Positions 34,923-47,404 are shown, counted from the stretch's first letter. The stretch is DNA of 64,000 nucleotides from an uncultured Alphaproteobacteria bacterium (GCA_902600225.1 CACKIH010000004.1:24857-88856), one strand, 5' to 3'. Notes: generated from the sequence alone by a model not told the origin. A program made the numbers and translations.

Positions 34923-36243
34923 AATTAATATACCAGAATTTGAGGTTTCAGAATTTAATCAAGCGTTTAAAGAAGTAATTGAGTCCAATTTTAATTATGT
35001 AAGAATTAAAGGAGAAATTTCTGAAGTTAAAACTGCAACAAGAGGTCAAATCTATTTAACACTTAAAGACGAGGATTCTATTTTAAGTGGAGTTATCTGG
35101 GATCAGAAAAAAAAATATTTAGATATAAATCCAGAAATAGGACTAGAAATAATAGCAACTGGCAGAATCACCACTTGGTCTCGTTATAAAACTACTTACC
35201 AAATTGATATTGATAAAATTGAAATTGCAGGAGAGGGAGCACTTTTAAAACTTATTGAAGAAAGAAAAAAAAGACTTCAAAAAAAAGGCTATTTTGATGA
35301 AGATAAAAAAATCCCATTACCTTTTTTGCCTGATAGATTAGGTATAATTACCTCTCCCACTGGCTCTGTAGTACATGACATAATTAATAGGGTGAATGAT
35401 CGTTTTCCAATGCCATTAGATATATGGCCTGTTTCTGTTCAGGGTGTTGACGCAGCAGATAGCATTATAAATGCTATCGAAGGTTTCAATAAACTTAAAT
35501 CTAGTAAACCAGATATTCTTATTGTTGCCAGAGGTGGAGGTAGTACTGAAGACTTAATGGCATTTAATGATGAAAATCTTGCAACAAGTGTTTTTGAATC
35601 AAAGATACCAATTATTTCAGCAATAGGTCATGAAACAGATACAACAATTATTGATTTAGTATCAGATTTGAGAGCGTCTACACCAACTGCAGCAGCTGAA
35701 AAAGCTACCCCAGTTAGATTTGAATTAATAGAAAAAATTAAAAATTTACAACTTAGATTAAACACAAAAGTAAATTCACAAATTCAATCCAAAAAAGAAA
35801 ATTATGAATATTTAAATAAATTTCTTAAATCTCCAAGCTTGATAGTTAATAATTATAAGGAGAAGCTTTTAGATGATTTTAAAAATTTAACTTTATCAAT
35901 TGAAAATAAATTTAGTATATCAAAATTGAATCTTCTTAACCTGGGAAAATCTATTATTTCACCAGATTCATCAATAAACTTAAGACAAACAAAGATTAAT
36001 AATCTTTCAAAAAATCTTAATTTGAATATAGCCAATAATTACAAAGATAAGCTTGAAAAATATAAGTCTAATATAAGATTACTCAATTCCAATTCTATTT
36101 CTTCAAATCTTAAGAAAGGATACTCAATTTTGATGAATAAAAAGAAAATTGTTAAGACAAGTAAAAAAATTACTACTGACGATCAATTATCAGTGAAACT
36201 TATTGATGGTACAATTGATATAAAAGTAACAAAAATTAACTAA
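34912..36243 (+). CDS. xseA: Exodeoxyribonuclease VII large subunit
   Basis: A 443-residue XseA starting with GTG inside the end of tadA. An N-terminal OB fold (VRIKGEISEVKTATRGQIYLTLKD) is followed by the nuclease domain with RLGIITSPTGSVVHDI, VARGGGSTEDLMAFND and AIGHETDTTIIDLVSDLRASTPTAAAE. A Lys/Asn-rich coiled-coil region (about 260-400) follows. It degrades single-stranded DNA with XseB, not seen in this window. It overlaps the convergent acyltransferase gene by 8 nt. Confidence 0.92.
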   Translation: MIDKINIPEFEVSEFNQAFKEVIESNFNYVRIKGEISEVKTATRGQIYLTLKDEDSILSGVIWDQKKKYLDINPEIGLEIIATGRITTWSRYKTTYQIDIDKIEIAGEGALLKLIEERKKRLQKKGYFDEDKKIPLPFLPDRLGIITSPTGSVVHDIINRVNDRFPMPLDIWPVSVQGVDAADSIINAIEGFNKLKSSKPDILIVARGGGSTEDLMAFNDENLATSVFESKIPIISAIGHETDTTIIDLVSDLRASTPTAAAEKATPVRFELIEKIKNLQLRLNTKVNSQIQSKKENYEYLNKFLKSPSLIVNNYKEKLLDDFKNLTLSIENKFSISKLNLLNLGKSIISPDSSINLRQTKINNLSKNLNLNIANNYKDKLEKYKSNIRLLNSNSISSNLKKGYSILMNKKKIVKTSKKITTDDQLSVKLIDGTIDIKVTKIN

Positions 36244-37099
36244 ATCTTTTATGTTGCCAGAACCATTGACTGGGTTCTGCTTTAATCCACTGTTCAATCT
36301 TATTATGAATTTCTTCCATCATCTGAGTATCATTAATTTCTAAATTATTATGATAAAGTGGCTCTAAAAATGTTAGCTCAATATTCCCATTATCAATTCT
36401 TTTATTTTGTATTGGAATTATTGGTAAGTTATATTTTCTAGCTATTTTTAAAAAACCTGTTTGTGTTTTAACTTTTTTATTAAAAAACATTACTTCTTCT
36501 CCTGAGGAGTCTTTTTGATCTATTAATAATACAATTGATAAAGAATTATTTATTGCATCAACAACATCTTTAGCACTTTTCTTACCTTTGGGAGTGTAAA
36601 AGCTATTTTTAGAAACAAGAGAATTTTGTCTAATATTAAGTATTAGTTTATCAATAAAATTATTGTTTATATGCCGATAAATGCCACCAATATTTATTCC
36701 AATTCTATCTAAACCTGGAACTAATACTTCCCAATTAGATTGATGAATACTGATAAAAATTGCTTGTTTTTTGTTTTTAATAAAATCTTCTATATGTTCA
36801 AGATTGATATATTTTATTTTATTTTTAATAAAAATATCATTTATTCTTAAAAGTTCACAAATTGTAATTCCAAGATTGTTCCAACTTTTTTTAATAATAT
36901 TCTGTATTTCTTCATCTTTAAGATTCGGGAAAACATACTTACAGTTATTTATAGCTGTTTTGTTGGCTCGTGAAAATTTGCCAAAAGTTCTAAATAAAAA
37001 TGATGAGAATTTCAAAGATAGATTGAGTGGTAAAATCTTATATAAAAAATAAATAAAAATAAATCCAATATACTGTAAAAAGTAAATTATCTGTTTCAT
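36236..37099 (-). CDS. lpxL: Lipid A biosynthesis acyltransferase (LpxL/HtrB family)
   Basis: A 287-residue inner-membrane acyltransferase with an N-terminal hydrophobic anchor. The active-site histidine lies in SIHQSNWEVLVPGL, a HxxxxE-type motif of LpxL/LpxM. It adds a secondary acyl chain to Kdo-lipid A precursors. The upstream lpxK overlaps by 4 nt, giving the co-directional order msbA, acyltransferase, waaA, lpxK, lpxL. Confidence 0.85.
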   Translation of the reverse strand: MKQIIYFLQYIGFIFIYFLYKILPLNLSLKFSSFLFRTFGKFSRANKTAINNCKYVFPNLKDEEIQNIIKKSWNNLGITICELLRINDIFIKNKIKYINLEHIEDFIKNKKQAIFISIHQSNWEVLVPGLDRIGINIGGIYRHINNNFIDKLILNIRQNSLVSKNSFYTPKGKKSAKDVVDAINNSLSIVLLIDQKDSSGEEVMFFNKKVKTQTGFLKIARKYNLPIIPIQNKRIDNGNIELTFLEPLYHNNLEINDTQMMEEIHNKIEQWIKAEPSQWFWQHKRFS

Positions 37100-38094
37100 A
37101 TTGCTAAATCATTAATTTTATTTTCTAGTACATTACTTAAAATCTCTTTTAGCAAATTTTCATCTTCAAATTTGATTTCACCATTAAGTGTGCTGACTAA
37201 AGAACGATATGATTTTGGTATTCTTACAAAATCTTTTTTTGTAGTAACCAATACAGATTTTGTAAGATTAGCATTTTCTGCAAGATTTAACATGTCATTT
37301 TCATCAAATATATGATGATCTGGATAGCTAATTTTTTTTTCTAAAATGGCGCCTTGTTCACTTAGTGAATTATAAAATTTTTCAGGATAAGCAATGCCTG
37401 CAAAAGCTGTTACTTTTTGGTTTTTATAAATTTTATTATCTGTACTAATTTGAAATTTTGCATGAATAATAGGAACAGTGCTAGGAATTTTATCTTTAAC
37501 ATCTTGAGCAATTTCACCAATTACAATTACTAAATTTGCTCTAGAAATACCTCTTGATATGCTTTCCCTAAGAGGTCCAGAAGGAATAACTCGTTTATTT
37601 CCAAATCCTTGTTCACCATTAATTACTATAATTGAAAAATCTTTTTGAAGAGTTGGATTTTGAAAGCCATCATCCATAATTATACAGTCAGCACCTTTTT
37701 CTTTAGCTAAAATGAACGATTTATTTCTATCTTGACCAATCCAAGTTGGAGCAACTTCAGCTAGCAACAAGGATTCATCTCCAACACTTTTTGCCGAATG
37801 CCACTCTTTAACGAGAACATTAGATGTTTCAACTCCACCATAACCCCTTGAAACAAAGTGAGGATTGTATCCATTAAGTTTTAATAAATTTCCAATTTTT
37901 AATGCAACAGGTGTTTTACCAGCACCTCCAACCACTATATTCCCAATACAAATTACAGGAATTCCAGAAGATGTTTTTCTACTAACAAAATTTCTTATTT
38001 TAGTTCCAAATCTAAATAGTAATGAGAGTGGATATAAAGAATTTGATAAGTATGTGTCATTTTTTTTATACCAAAATTTAGGAGCTTTAAGCAT
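37096..38094 (-). CDS. lpxK: Tetraacyldisaccharide 4'-kinase
   Basis: A 332-residue kinase that phosphorylates the lipid A disaccharide. Its P-loop is IVVGGAGKTPVA (GNIVVGGAGKT), and IIMDDGFQNPTLQKDFSIIV is the conserved DDGxQ segment. The frame stays open upstream to 38172, inside waaA, but ATG 38094 (MLKAPKFWYKK) begins one base after the waaA stop and gives the usual LpxK N-terminus (KxPxFWyk), so I chose it. Confidence 0.92.
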   Translation of the reverse strand: MLKAPKFWYKKNDTYLSNSLYPLSLLFRFGTKIRNFVSRKTSSGIPVICIGNIVVGGAGKTPVALKIGNLLKLNGYNPHFVSRGYGGVETSNVLVKEWHSAKSVGDESLLLAEVAPTWIGQDRNKSFILAKEKGADCIIMDDGFQNPTLQKDFSIIVINGEQGFGNKRVIPSGPLRESISRGISRANLVIVIGEIAQDVKDKIPSTVPIIHAKFQISTDNKIYKNQKVTAFAGIAYPEKFYNSLSEQGAILEKKISYPDHHIFDENDMLNLAENANLTKSVLVTTKKDFVRIPKSYRSLVSTLNGEIKFEDENLLKEILSNVLENKINDLAI

Positions 38095-38095
38095 T

Positions 38096-39316
38096 TTAAT
38101 TAATGTACTTTTCGATGTCTTTGAAAAGCTTTTCTTTTTCAAAGAAAGTTCTATTAGAAAACTTAAGTGCATTTGCTTGAATTTTTTTTACTTCAAAATT
38201 ATTATTTAGTAATTCTTTCATCTTTACATCAATATCTTCAAACTTATTTACCATTATACATGAATTTGCTTTTACCATATCTTCATAAATATTAGTCCAA
38301 TTATCAACATAATTACCGCTAATAATAGCACATCCATAACTTGCAGGCTCTATAGGATTATGTCCGCCAATATTTTTTAAAAAAGAACCACCTAAAATAA
38401 CTAAATCACTAATTTTAAAATATTGATCTAATTTTCCAAAACTATCAATTATTACGATATTATTTTCCTCAAATTCTTTCTTCGATTCTAAAGAAATATT
38501 AAATCCTTCATTATTTAATTCTTGCTTAATTGTACTAATTCTTTCTGGATGCCTTGGTGCAAGATAAATTTTTAAATTAAATTCATGAATTGTTTTTTTA
38601 ATACATTTAATTATCTCTTTTTCCTCATTAGAATGAGTACTTGCAATCATGATTGTATTTGATTGATCTTTATTTATTGAAGAATTGTTTTTGTTGTTAG
38701 CTAATTTTAAATTTCCAACATAGTCAATTTGTAAGTTTGTTAATTCTTGAATTCTTTTTTTGTCATCTTTGCTTTGTGCAAAAATTTTATTAAAACTCTT
38801 TAATGAATTTCTGTAGAAATTTTTTAGACTTTTCCATTTTTTAAAAGAAGTTGGAGAAATCCTTGCATTTACATATAAACAATTGATATTTTTAACTCTA
38901 ATTTTATTAAGCATATTTGGCCAAATATCTGACTCTATCCAAAGAATCAGATTTGGTTTCCAAAAGTTTAAAAATCTTGAACACCATAGAGACACATCAA
39001 ATGGGATGTATTGATGGATAATTTTATTTTTATAAAACTCTTCAATATATTCTGCTGAAGATTTTGTTGTTGTAGTAACTAAAATATCAAATACTTTATG
39101 ATATCGTTCTATAATTAAATCTGAAGATTTAAATTCGCCAATACTTGCTGCATGTATCCATAAAATTTTTTTCTCATTATTTTTTTTTAACGTTGGTTTT
39201 CCAAACCGTTCAATAAATCTTAGTCTATCCTCTTTTTTTCTATAAATCCTAATGAATAAGTTAAAAATAATTACTGGTATGAGAAGAGTACTGAGTATTT
39301 GATATATTCTAAGCAT
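38096..39316 (-). CDS. waaA: 3-deoxy-D-manno-octulosonic acid transferase
   Basis: A 406-residue GT30 glycosyltransferase (KdtA) with an N-terminal membrane anchor. Recognisable segments are LWIHAASIGEFKSSDLII, LWIESDIWPNML and LVILGGSFLKNIGGHNPIEPA, the last a GT30 signature. It transfers Kdo to lipid IVA at the inner membrane. Its start overlaps the end of the DUF374 acyltransferase by 8 nt. Confidence 0.93.
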   Translation of the reverse strand: MLRIYQILSTLLIPVIIFNLFIRIYRKKEDRLRFIERFGKPTLKKNNEKKILWIHAASIGEFKSSDLIIERYHKVFDILVTTTTKSSAEYIEEFYKNKIIHQYIPFDVSLWCSRFLNFWKPNLILWIESDIWPNMLNKIRVKNINCLYVNARISPTSFKKWKSLKNFYRNSLKSFNKIFAQSKDDKKRIQELTNLQIDYVGNLKLANNKNNSSINKDQSNTIMIASTHSNEEKEIIKCIKKTIHEFNLKIYLAPRHPERISTIKQELNNEGFNISLESKKEFEENNIVIIDSFGKLDQYFKISDLVILGGSFLKNIGGHNPIEPASYGCAIISGNYVDNWTNIYEDMVKANSCIMVNKFEDIDVKMKELLNNNFEVKKIQANALKFSNRTFFEKEKLFKDIEKYIN

Positions 39317-39980
39317 TTAGATTTTTTTCTGCTGATTCCATGCAATCATTAATTTTTTCTTCCAAGAAATTCTTATATTTGTCTAAATCATCATCTTTAG
39401 TAGAAGAAGGAATAGTAATTGGTTCACCCCAGACAAATCTACATCTTGAAAATGGATATGTAATTAAAAATGAGTCCCAAGATTTAAGTTTAAGATTTTT
39501 ATTTGAAGCAAAACCAAGTGGTATAATAGGGACTTGAGAATGAATTGCAATTTTTATAATTCCTTCTGAGACTTTCTTATTTGGTCCTCTTGGTCCATCA
39601 GGAGTAATACCAATATAATTTCTATCTTTTAAAATTTTAAATACTTTCCTTAATGAAGGTGATTTATTTTTTGACATTATAGATACATTTTTTAAGTTAA
39701 AATGACCTGCAATATATGCACCAAATCGACCATCACTATGGCTAGATGCTAACATATTTAACACAGCTTTACTTTTCCATACATATCCTATCATCATCAA
39801 TTGACCATGCCAAAATGCTAAAATAAAAGGTTTATTCTCTCTCCACAATTTTTCTGGTAACTCAGAGTTTATAATCTGTATTTTAGAGGTGTAACATACG
39901 AACAAGATATATAGGTAACCTATAAATGCCAAAATTTTTTGAGATATAGAAAATTTAAAAATTTTTTTTTTAAAACTCAT
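39309..39980 (-). CDS. DUF374 lysophospholipid-acyltransferase-family protein
   Basis: A 223-residue membrane-anchored protein with the DUF374 pattern: FILAFWHGQLMMI, ASSHSDGRFGAYIAGHF and ITPDGPRGPNKKVSEGIIKIA, which correspond to LPLAT motifs. The family is commonly encoded between msbA and waaA in alphaproteobacteria, where a role in lipid A acylation or modification is suspected. It overlaps msbA by 11 nt. Confidence 0.85.
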   Translation of the reverse strand: MSFKKKIFKFSISQKILAFIGYLYILFVCYTSKIQIINSELPEKLWRENKPFILAFWHGQLMMIGYVWKSKAVLNMLASSHSDGRFGAYIAGHFNLKNVSIMSKNKSPSLRKVFKILKDRNYIGITPDGPRGPNKKVSEGIIKIAIHSQVPIIPLGFASNKNLKLKSWDSFLITYPFSRCRFVWGEPITIPSSTKDDDLDKYKNFLEEKINDCMESAEKNLNA

Positions 39981-41718
39981 TTTCCAACTGTTCTCTTAGT
40001 TGTAATTTTTTATAAATGGTTGATTTAGAAATTAATTCTTCATGTTTTCCTTGACTTTCAATTTTGCCTTTATCTAAAACGTAGATAATGTCAGCGTCTT
40101 CTATTGTGCTTAATCTATGTGCAATTATTAATTTGGTTTTATTATTCATCAGGCTATTTATTGTTTCATGAATTTTATTTTCAGTTATGTTATCTAAAGA
40201 AGATGTAGCTTCATCCATAATTAAAAGTGGCGCATCTTTTATTAGAGCTCGGGCAATAGCAATTCTTTGTCGTTGTCCACCTGATAATTTTACACCGTTT
40301 TCTCCAATAACAGTGTCTAGTTTTTGATCCAATTCTTCTGAAAAACTACTTACCCCAGCATTTTTAGCGACTAAACTAATCTCTTCATCAGTTGCATTAA
40401 GGTTTCCATATTTAATATTGTTAAATATACTTTCATTAAATAAAATTGTTTCTTGAGTTACTATTGAAACACTATTTCTTACATCTGTCAGATCTAATTC
40501 TTTTATATCTTTAGAATTAATTAATATAGAACCTGAATAATTATCATATAATCGCAAAATTATATTTGCTATCGTTGATTTACCAGATCCAGATAGGCCA
40601 ACTAACGCAACTTTTTTTCCTTTTGGTATTCTTAAACTTATTTTATCAAGTACTGTATTATCGTTATATGCAAATGAAACATCTTTAAACACAATGTCTC
40701 CATCTAGATCTATAGTTTTTTTTGGAGAAATATTTTCCATATTTTTTTCGCTTGTATCTAAAAGTTTAAATATTCTCTCAGCTCCAGCTAGGCCTTCCTG
40801 GACACTAATATTTAGATTGCCAAGTGCCTTTACTGGTTGATAAGCCAGTAGAAGACTTACTAAAAAACTCATAAATTGGCCTGTTGTCATACTTTCGTTT
40901 AAGACAAAAACACCCCCAGCATAAATTGAGAGTGCTACAGCTAAACTTCCAATAAATTCCATTAAAGGGCTTAAGCGATTGCTAATAAAAGCAGATTTTG
41001 TAAAATATTTTTGAATGAAACTAATTGTTTCAAAGGCTCTTTGTTTTTCATAGTTTTCTCTTGAGTATGCTTTTACTTGTCTAATACCTTTAATGCTCTC
41101 AGCTAATACATTAGAAAAAACTGCAATTTCGTTTTGGATAGTGTAAGTAATTTTTCTTATACTCTTCCCAATTTTTCTTATGGGCCAGATCGCTAAAGGG
41201 AATGCAAAAAAAGCAAAAAGAGTTAGGGTCCAACTTTGGTAAAACATATTACATAGTAAAAAGATAATAACTAAAACATCTTTTATAATTCCTGTTACAG
41301 ATTTAACTATTGCAAGTCTTAAGTAGTAAGTATCATTGATGAGTCTTGAAATTAAATTACCTGACTTAGAATCATTATAAAATTTCATATTCAAATACAT
41401 GAGTTTTTCAAACATCTGAGTTTGAAGTTTTGCAATAATAGAATGTGCAACTTTACTCATTTGATAAGAGTGAGTATAAGTTGCTAGTCCTTTACAAAGT
41501 GTGACTATAATAATTGCAATTGGAATTAAAAATAACATTTCTTTATTCCCTTTGATTAAAACTTCATCAAGCGCAGGCCTTACTAACCAAGCATGTAAAC
41601 CTGTTGCTGCTGCTGAAATAACCATCATAAATAAAGCTAAAATTATTTTGAGTTTATGATTCATTAAATAATCAAAAATTATTCTTGAAGTAACTGATTG
41701 TTTTTTATCTGAAGACAT
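39970..41718 (-). CDS. msbA: MsbA-type lipid A flippase (ABC exporter)
   Basis: A 582-residue half-transporter with six N-terminal membrane helices (about residues 15-310) fused to an ATPase. Walker A is GLSGSGKST, the signature LSGGQRQRIAIARAL and Walker B LLIMDEATSSLD. The lipid A/Kdo neighbours make lipid A-core the likely cargo. Its start overlaps the ubiA stop by one base. Confidence 0.88.
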   Translation of the reverse strand: MSSDKKQSVTSRIIFDYLMNHKLKIILALFMMVISAAATGLHAWLVRPALDEVLIKGNKEMLFLIPIAIIIVTLCKGLATYTHSYQMSKVAHSIIAKLQTQMFEKLMYLNMKFYNDSKSGNLISRLINDTYYLRLAIVKSVTGIIKDVLVIIFLLCNMFYQSWTLTLFAFFAFPLAIWPIRKIGKSIRKITYTIQNEIAVFSNVLAESIKGIRQVKAYSRENYEKQRAFETISFIQKYFTKSAFISNRLSPLMEFIGSLAVALSIYAGGVFVLNESMTTGQFMSFLVSLLLAYQPVKALGNLNISVQEGLAGAERIFKLLDTSEKNMENISPKKTIDLDGDIVFKDVSFAYNDNTVLDKISLRIPKGKKVALVGLSGSGKSTIANIILRLYDNYSGSILINSKDIKELDLTDVRNSVSIVTQETILFNESIFNNIKYGNLNATDEEISLVAKNAGVSSFSEELDQKLDTVIGENGVKLSGGQRQRIAIARALIKDAPLLIMDEATSSLDNITENKIHETINSLMNNKTKLIIAHRLSTIEDADIIYVLDKGKIESQGKHEELISKSTIYKKLQLREQLENEF

Positions 41719-42581
41719 TAAAAAGTTTGTAAAAGTAAAAATAACATAATTGCAAAAATATTATTTTGTCTGAAATAATAATTTGAACTTAACGGTGATG
41801 TTATATCCCATTTCTGAATTGCTATATACGTACAAATTGTGATAGTGGCTATAATAATTGAACTTAGTAAAAAATTTGAGGAATTCCATACAAAATAAGA
41901 CAGTATAATTAAGATAATAAGATAGCATGTTTGAACAAATCTTTTACCATTATTATCAAAATAAACTGCAGTAGATTTGATCTTATTTAAAACATCATCT
42001 GCCTTATCTTGGTAGGCATAAATAGTATCATATGCTAATGTCCAAAATATACATACAAAATACAATAAAAGAAAATCAAATGTAATTCGTGTATTAAATT
42101 GCATTGAAACTATTAGCACGCCCCAACTAAAAATAATTCCAAGGAATAATTGTGGGAAGAAAGTTATTCTTTTCATAAACGGATATAAAATAACAAATGG
42201 CACACTTAACAAACCTAATACAATTGACTTAAAATTAAACTCGAGAAGAATGAAAAAACTAATTACCAATAATATTATTAATAATAATATCGCTTCAGTA
42301 ATAGAAATCTTTTTTGATGCTAAAGGTCTAAATTTGGTGCGCGCAACTTTTTGATCAAAATCAATATCAATGATGTCATTAATTATACAACCTGCACTTC
42401 TCATTAAAAAAGAACCAATTAAAAAAAGTAAATACCAAAATATTAGTTTAGAAGTTTCTGTTTTTAGTAACGCTAAACCAAACCAGCAAGGCCACATTAA
42501 TAGAAGGAAGCCAATAGGTTTGTTTAGTCTGATTAACTCGCAGTAATCAAATATTTTTTTTACAACTAAGTTATCCCACAT
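41718..42581 (-). CDS. ubiA: 4-hydroxybenzoate polyprenyltransferase
   Basis: A 287-residue UbiA prenyltransferase with about eight membrane segments. It has the N-terminal LNKPIGFLLLMWPCWFGL, the first Asp-rich motif NDIIDIDFDQKVARTKFRPLAS, and the second YAYQDKADD. It prenylates 4-hydroxybenzoate in ubiquinone synthesis. It is divergent from rsmE, with a 35-nt gap that must hold both starts. Confidence 0.92.
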   Translation of the reverse strand: MWDNLVVKKIFDYCELIRLNKPIGFLLLMWPCWFGLALLKTETSKLIFWYLLFLIGSFLMRSAGCIINDIIDIDFDQKVARTKFRPLASKKISITEAILLLIILLVISFFILLEFNFKSIVLGLLSVPFVILYPFMKRITFFPQLFLGIIFSWGVLIVSMQFNTRITFDFLLLYFVCIFWTLAYDTIYAYQDKADDVLNKIKSTAVYFDNNGKRFVQTCYLIILIILSYFVWNSSNFLLSSIIIATITICTYIAIQKWDITSPLSSNYYFRQNNIFAIMLFLLLQTF

Positions 42582-42616
42582 ATATGAATATAATGTTATA
42601 ATTCTAAACTATTGTA

Positions 42617-43348
42617 ATGAAAATGTCTAAAACACGATTATTTGTATCAAAAAAATTATCAGCCAATATTTTAATCTATATAAAAAATAAGCAGCACCAC
42701 TTTTTGAAAAATGTTCTTAGAATCAAAAAAGAAGATAACATAAATTTATTCGATGGTTTGACAGGTGAATGGCTATCTAAAGTAATTTCTATCAATAGAG
42801 ATAACATTGTTTTACAAATACAAAACAAATTGAGAGATATTCCTCAAGAATCTGATTTATGGCTAATATTTGCCCCAATCAAATCTTATAGAATGAATAT
42901 AACCATTCAAAAAGCTACCGAGCTTGGTATTTCTAGATTTATTCCAATTTTGACAGAATATACAAATCAATCAAAAATAAATTTTAAAAATTTTGAATTA
43001 AATATCATTGAAGCATCAGAACAATCTGAAAGATTGTCAATTCCGACTTTAGAAAAAACAATTAAACTAGATGATTTAGTTGACAATTTTCCGTCTGATA
43101 GAGGTTTAGTATTTTGCGACGAAGGAAATGAAAATTTACCAACTATTTACAATGCATTAATTAATGAAACAAAAAAATACAAAAAATGGTCTGTCATTAT
43201 TGGACCTGAAGGTGGTTTTTCTGAAAAGGAACGAAGAACCATCTCTTCTTTGTCTTCATGCATATCCGTCTCTTTGGGAAAAAGAATTCTAAGATCAGAC
43301 ACAGCAACTACGTCTGCAATTTTTTCAATTCAATCGGTTATTGAATAA
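42617..43348 (+). CDS. rsmE: 16S rRNA (uracil(1498)-N3)-methyltransferase
   Basis: A 243-residue SPOUT methyltransferase. Recognised by HHFLKNVLRIKKEDNINLFDG near the N-terminus, the ATELGISRFIPILTEYTN segment, and the C-terminal knot motifs IIGPEGGFSEKERR and SLGKRILRSDTATTSAI. It methylates U1498 of 16S rRNA. A second in-frame ATG two codons in (42623, MSKTR) is an equally possible start. Confidence 0.93.
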   Translation: MKMSKTRLFVSKKLSANILIYIKNKQHHFLKNVLRIKKEDNINLFDGLTGEWLSKVISINRDNIVLQIQNKLRDIPQESDLWLIFAPIKSYRMNITIQKATELGISRFIPILTEYTNQSKINFKNFELNIIEASEQSERLSIPTLEKTIKLDDLVDNFPSDRGLVFCDEGNENLPTIYNALINETKKYKKWSVIIGPEGGFSEKERRTISSLSSCISVSLGKRILRSDTATTSAIFSIQSVIE

Positions 43349-43446
43349 ATCATAATGAGCGACAACCTGTCCTAGAATTTTGCCTCTAAATCACTGGTTA
43401 ATTTACTGAATAATTTATTTATTAGTGTATACAATAACTAATTAAG

Positions 43447-45856
<2,410 letters not shown>

Positions 45857-45861
45857 TTTAC

Positions 45862-46782
45862 GTGGATGCTAAATCCTTAGAAGCTGGTTATAGCAATAAT
45901 TTCCTTTTAAGAAAATTTAAAGGTTATTATGAACTAATGAAACCAAGAGTTATGTCCTTGGTTATTTTTACTGCATTTGTTGGAATGTTTTTAGCACCTG
46001 GGCAGATAACATTTCTAAATAGTTTTCTTGTAATAGTTGCTATTGCATTAGGAGCTGGTTCATCAGCAGCAATTAATATGTGGTTCGATGAAGATATAGA
46101 TAAAACTATGGAAAGAACAAAACTAAGACCAATTCCACTTGGAATAGTTTCTAAAAATGAAGCCTTAGTTTTAGGGATATTAACAGGAACTATTTCTTTA
46201 ATTTTGATGCAATGGTTCTCAAATTCATTAGCAACAAGTTTACTTCTTTTTACAATTCTTTTTTATGTATTTATCTATACATTTTGGCTTAAACGAACAA
46301 CTTCATTAAATATAGTTATTGGAGGAGCAGCAGGAGCAATTCCGCCAATTATTGGATGGACAGCAGTTGTTCCTGAATTAAATTTCTTACCAATTAGTTT
46401 ATTTATAATTATATTTTTTTGGACCCCACCTCATTTTTGGGCCCTATCCGTATATAGATATAATGATTATAAAAATGCTAATGTGCCTATGTTACCAAAT
46501 GTAAGTAGTATTGAAGATACAAAAAAACAGATCGTTTATTATGCTGTAATATTAATTTTATCGAGTTATCTTCCATACTTAGATAGCAATGTTGGAATAA
46601 TATACTTAACTATAGTTACTACATTAAATTTATTATTATTTAATAGTTCTTTAAAGTTAAAAAAATCTAGAGAAAAAAAATCAATGCCAAATTCTGAAGG
46701 CTTAAAATTTTTTGCTATTTCAATTCTTTATTTATTCAGTTTATTCTCAGCATTATTGATTGATCATGTGGTACTAAGATGA
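45862..46782 (+). CDS. ctaB: Protoheme IX farnesyltransferase (heme O synthase)
   Basis: A 306-residue UbiA-superfamily enzyme. Motifs are LMKPRVMSLVIFTAFVGMFLAP, INMWFDEDIDKTMERTKLRPIPLG and WTPPHFWALS. It farnesylates heme b to heme o for the oxidase. It starts with GTG, five bases after coxA. The stop overlaps a short ATG (ATGA) of the 35-aa protein that follows. Confidence 0.93.
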   Translation: MDAKSLEAGYSNNFLLRKFKGYYELMKPRVMSLVIFTAFVGMFLAPGQITFLNSFLVIVAIALGAGSSAAINMWFDEDIDKTMERTKLRPIPLGIVSKNEALVLGILTGTISLILMQWFSNSLATSLLLFTILFYVFIYTFWLKRTTSLNIVIGGAAGAIPPIIGWTAVVPELNFLPISLFIIIFFWTPPHFWALSVYRYNDYKNANVPMLPNVSSIEDTKKQIVYYAVILILSSYLPYLDSNVGIIYLTIVTTLNLLLFNSSLKLKKSREKKSMPNSEGLKFFAISILYLFSLFSALLIDHVVLR

Positions 46783-46886
46783 AAAATAGAAGAAGAAAAA
46801 ATATTATCACTTTAATTATTCTACTTTGTATTGTCGCATTCTTTTATTTGTGGACTTTATTTAAGGCTAATATTTTTGGAGTATAA
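46779..46886 (+). CDS. 35-aa single-membrane-helix protein between ctaB and ctaG (CoxF-like)
   Basis: This short frame encodes MKNRRRKNIITLIILLCIVA-type sequence: a basic N-terminus, one membrane helix (about residues 9-28) and a short tail ending in FGV. It overlaps ctaB by 4 nt (ATGA) and ctaG by one base (TAATG), the same junction types as its neighbours, which argues that it is translated. Alphaproteobacterial oxidase operons often have a small CoxF protein exactly here; the assignment rests on position and topology, not sequence identity. Confidence 0.72.
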   Translation: MKNRRRKNIITLIILLCIVAFFYLWTLFKANIFGV

Positions 46887-47401
46887 TGACAAACACTAGA
46901 ACAGCTTTAGGATTATCGTTAATTGTTTTAACAATGATAACTTTAGTTGCTTTTTCGGTACCTTTATATGACTTATTTTGTCGTGTTACTGGTTATGGTG
47001 GTAAGACAAGTACATCTGAGTTCCTTTCATCATCAATTTTAGAAAGAGATATTAATCTTAAATTTAATGCCGATGTTAATGATAGTATAAATTGGACATT
47101 CACCGCACCAGAAAATATTAAATTTAAGGTTGGTGAAAATAAACTTGTTAACTATAAAGCTACAAATCAATCTGACGTTGAAACAATTGGAACTGCGACA
47201 TTTAATGTTTTACCAGAAAAGGTTGGTCCGTATTTTATTAAAACACAGTGTTTTTGTTTTGAAAAGCAGGCTTTAAAACCTGGTGAAACAGTTGAAATGC
47301 CGGTTGTGTTTTATATAGACCCTTCAATTAATGAAGATCCAACAATGAAAGATGTCGAAGAGATAACATTGTCATATACCTTTTTTAAATATATAGAATA
47401 A
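46886..47401 (+). CDS. ctaG: Cytochrome c oxidase assembly protein CtaG/Cox11
   Basis: A 171-residue copper chaperone with one N-terminal membrane helix (about 8-30) and a periplasmic domain. The copper motif CFCF lies in KTQCFCFEKQALKPGE, and LYDLFCRVTGYGGKT is the conserved juxtamembrane segment. It delivers copper to the CuB site of subunit I. Confidence 0.95.
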   Translation: MTNTRTALGLSLIVLTMITLVAFSVPLYDLFCRVTGYGGKTSTSEFLSSSILERDINLKFNADVNDSINWTFTAPENIKFKVGENKLVNYKATNQSDVETIGTATFNVLPEKVGPYFIKTQCFCFEKQALKPGETVEMPVVFYIDPSINEDPTMKDVEEITLSYTFFKYIE

Positions 47402-47404
47402 CCA

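Noticed and set aside
37865-38209. 114-aa plus-strand frame opposite lpxK and waaA
   Set aside because: Antisense to two recognised genes; low-complexity hydrophobic composition.
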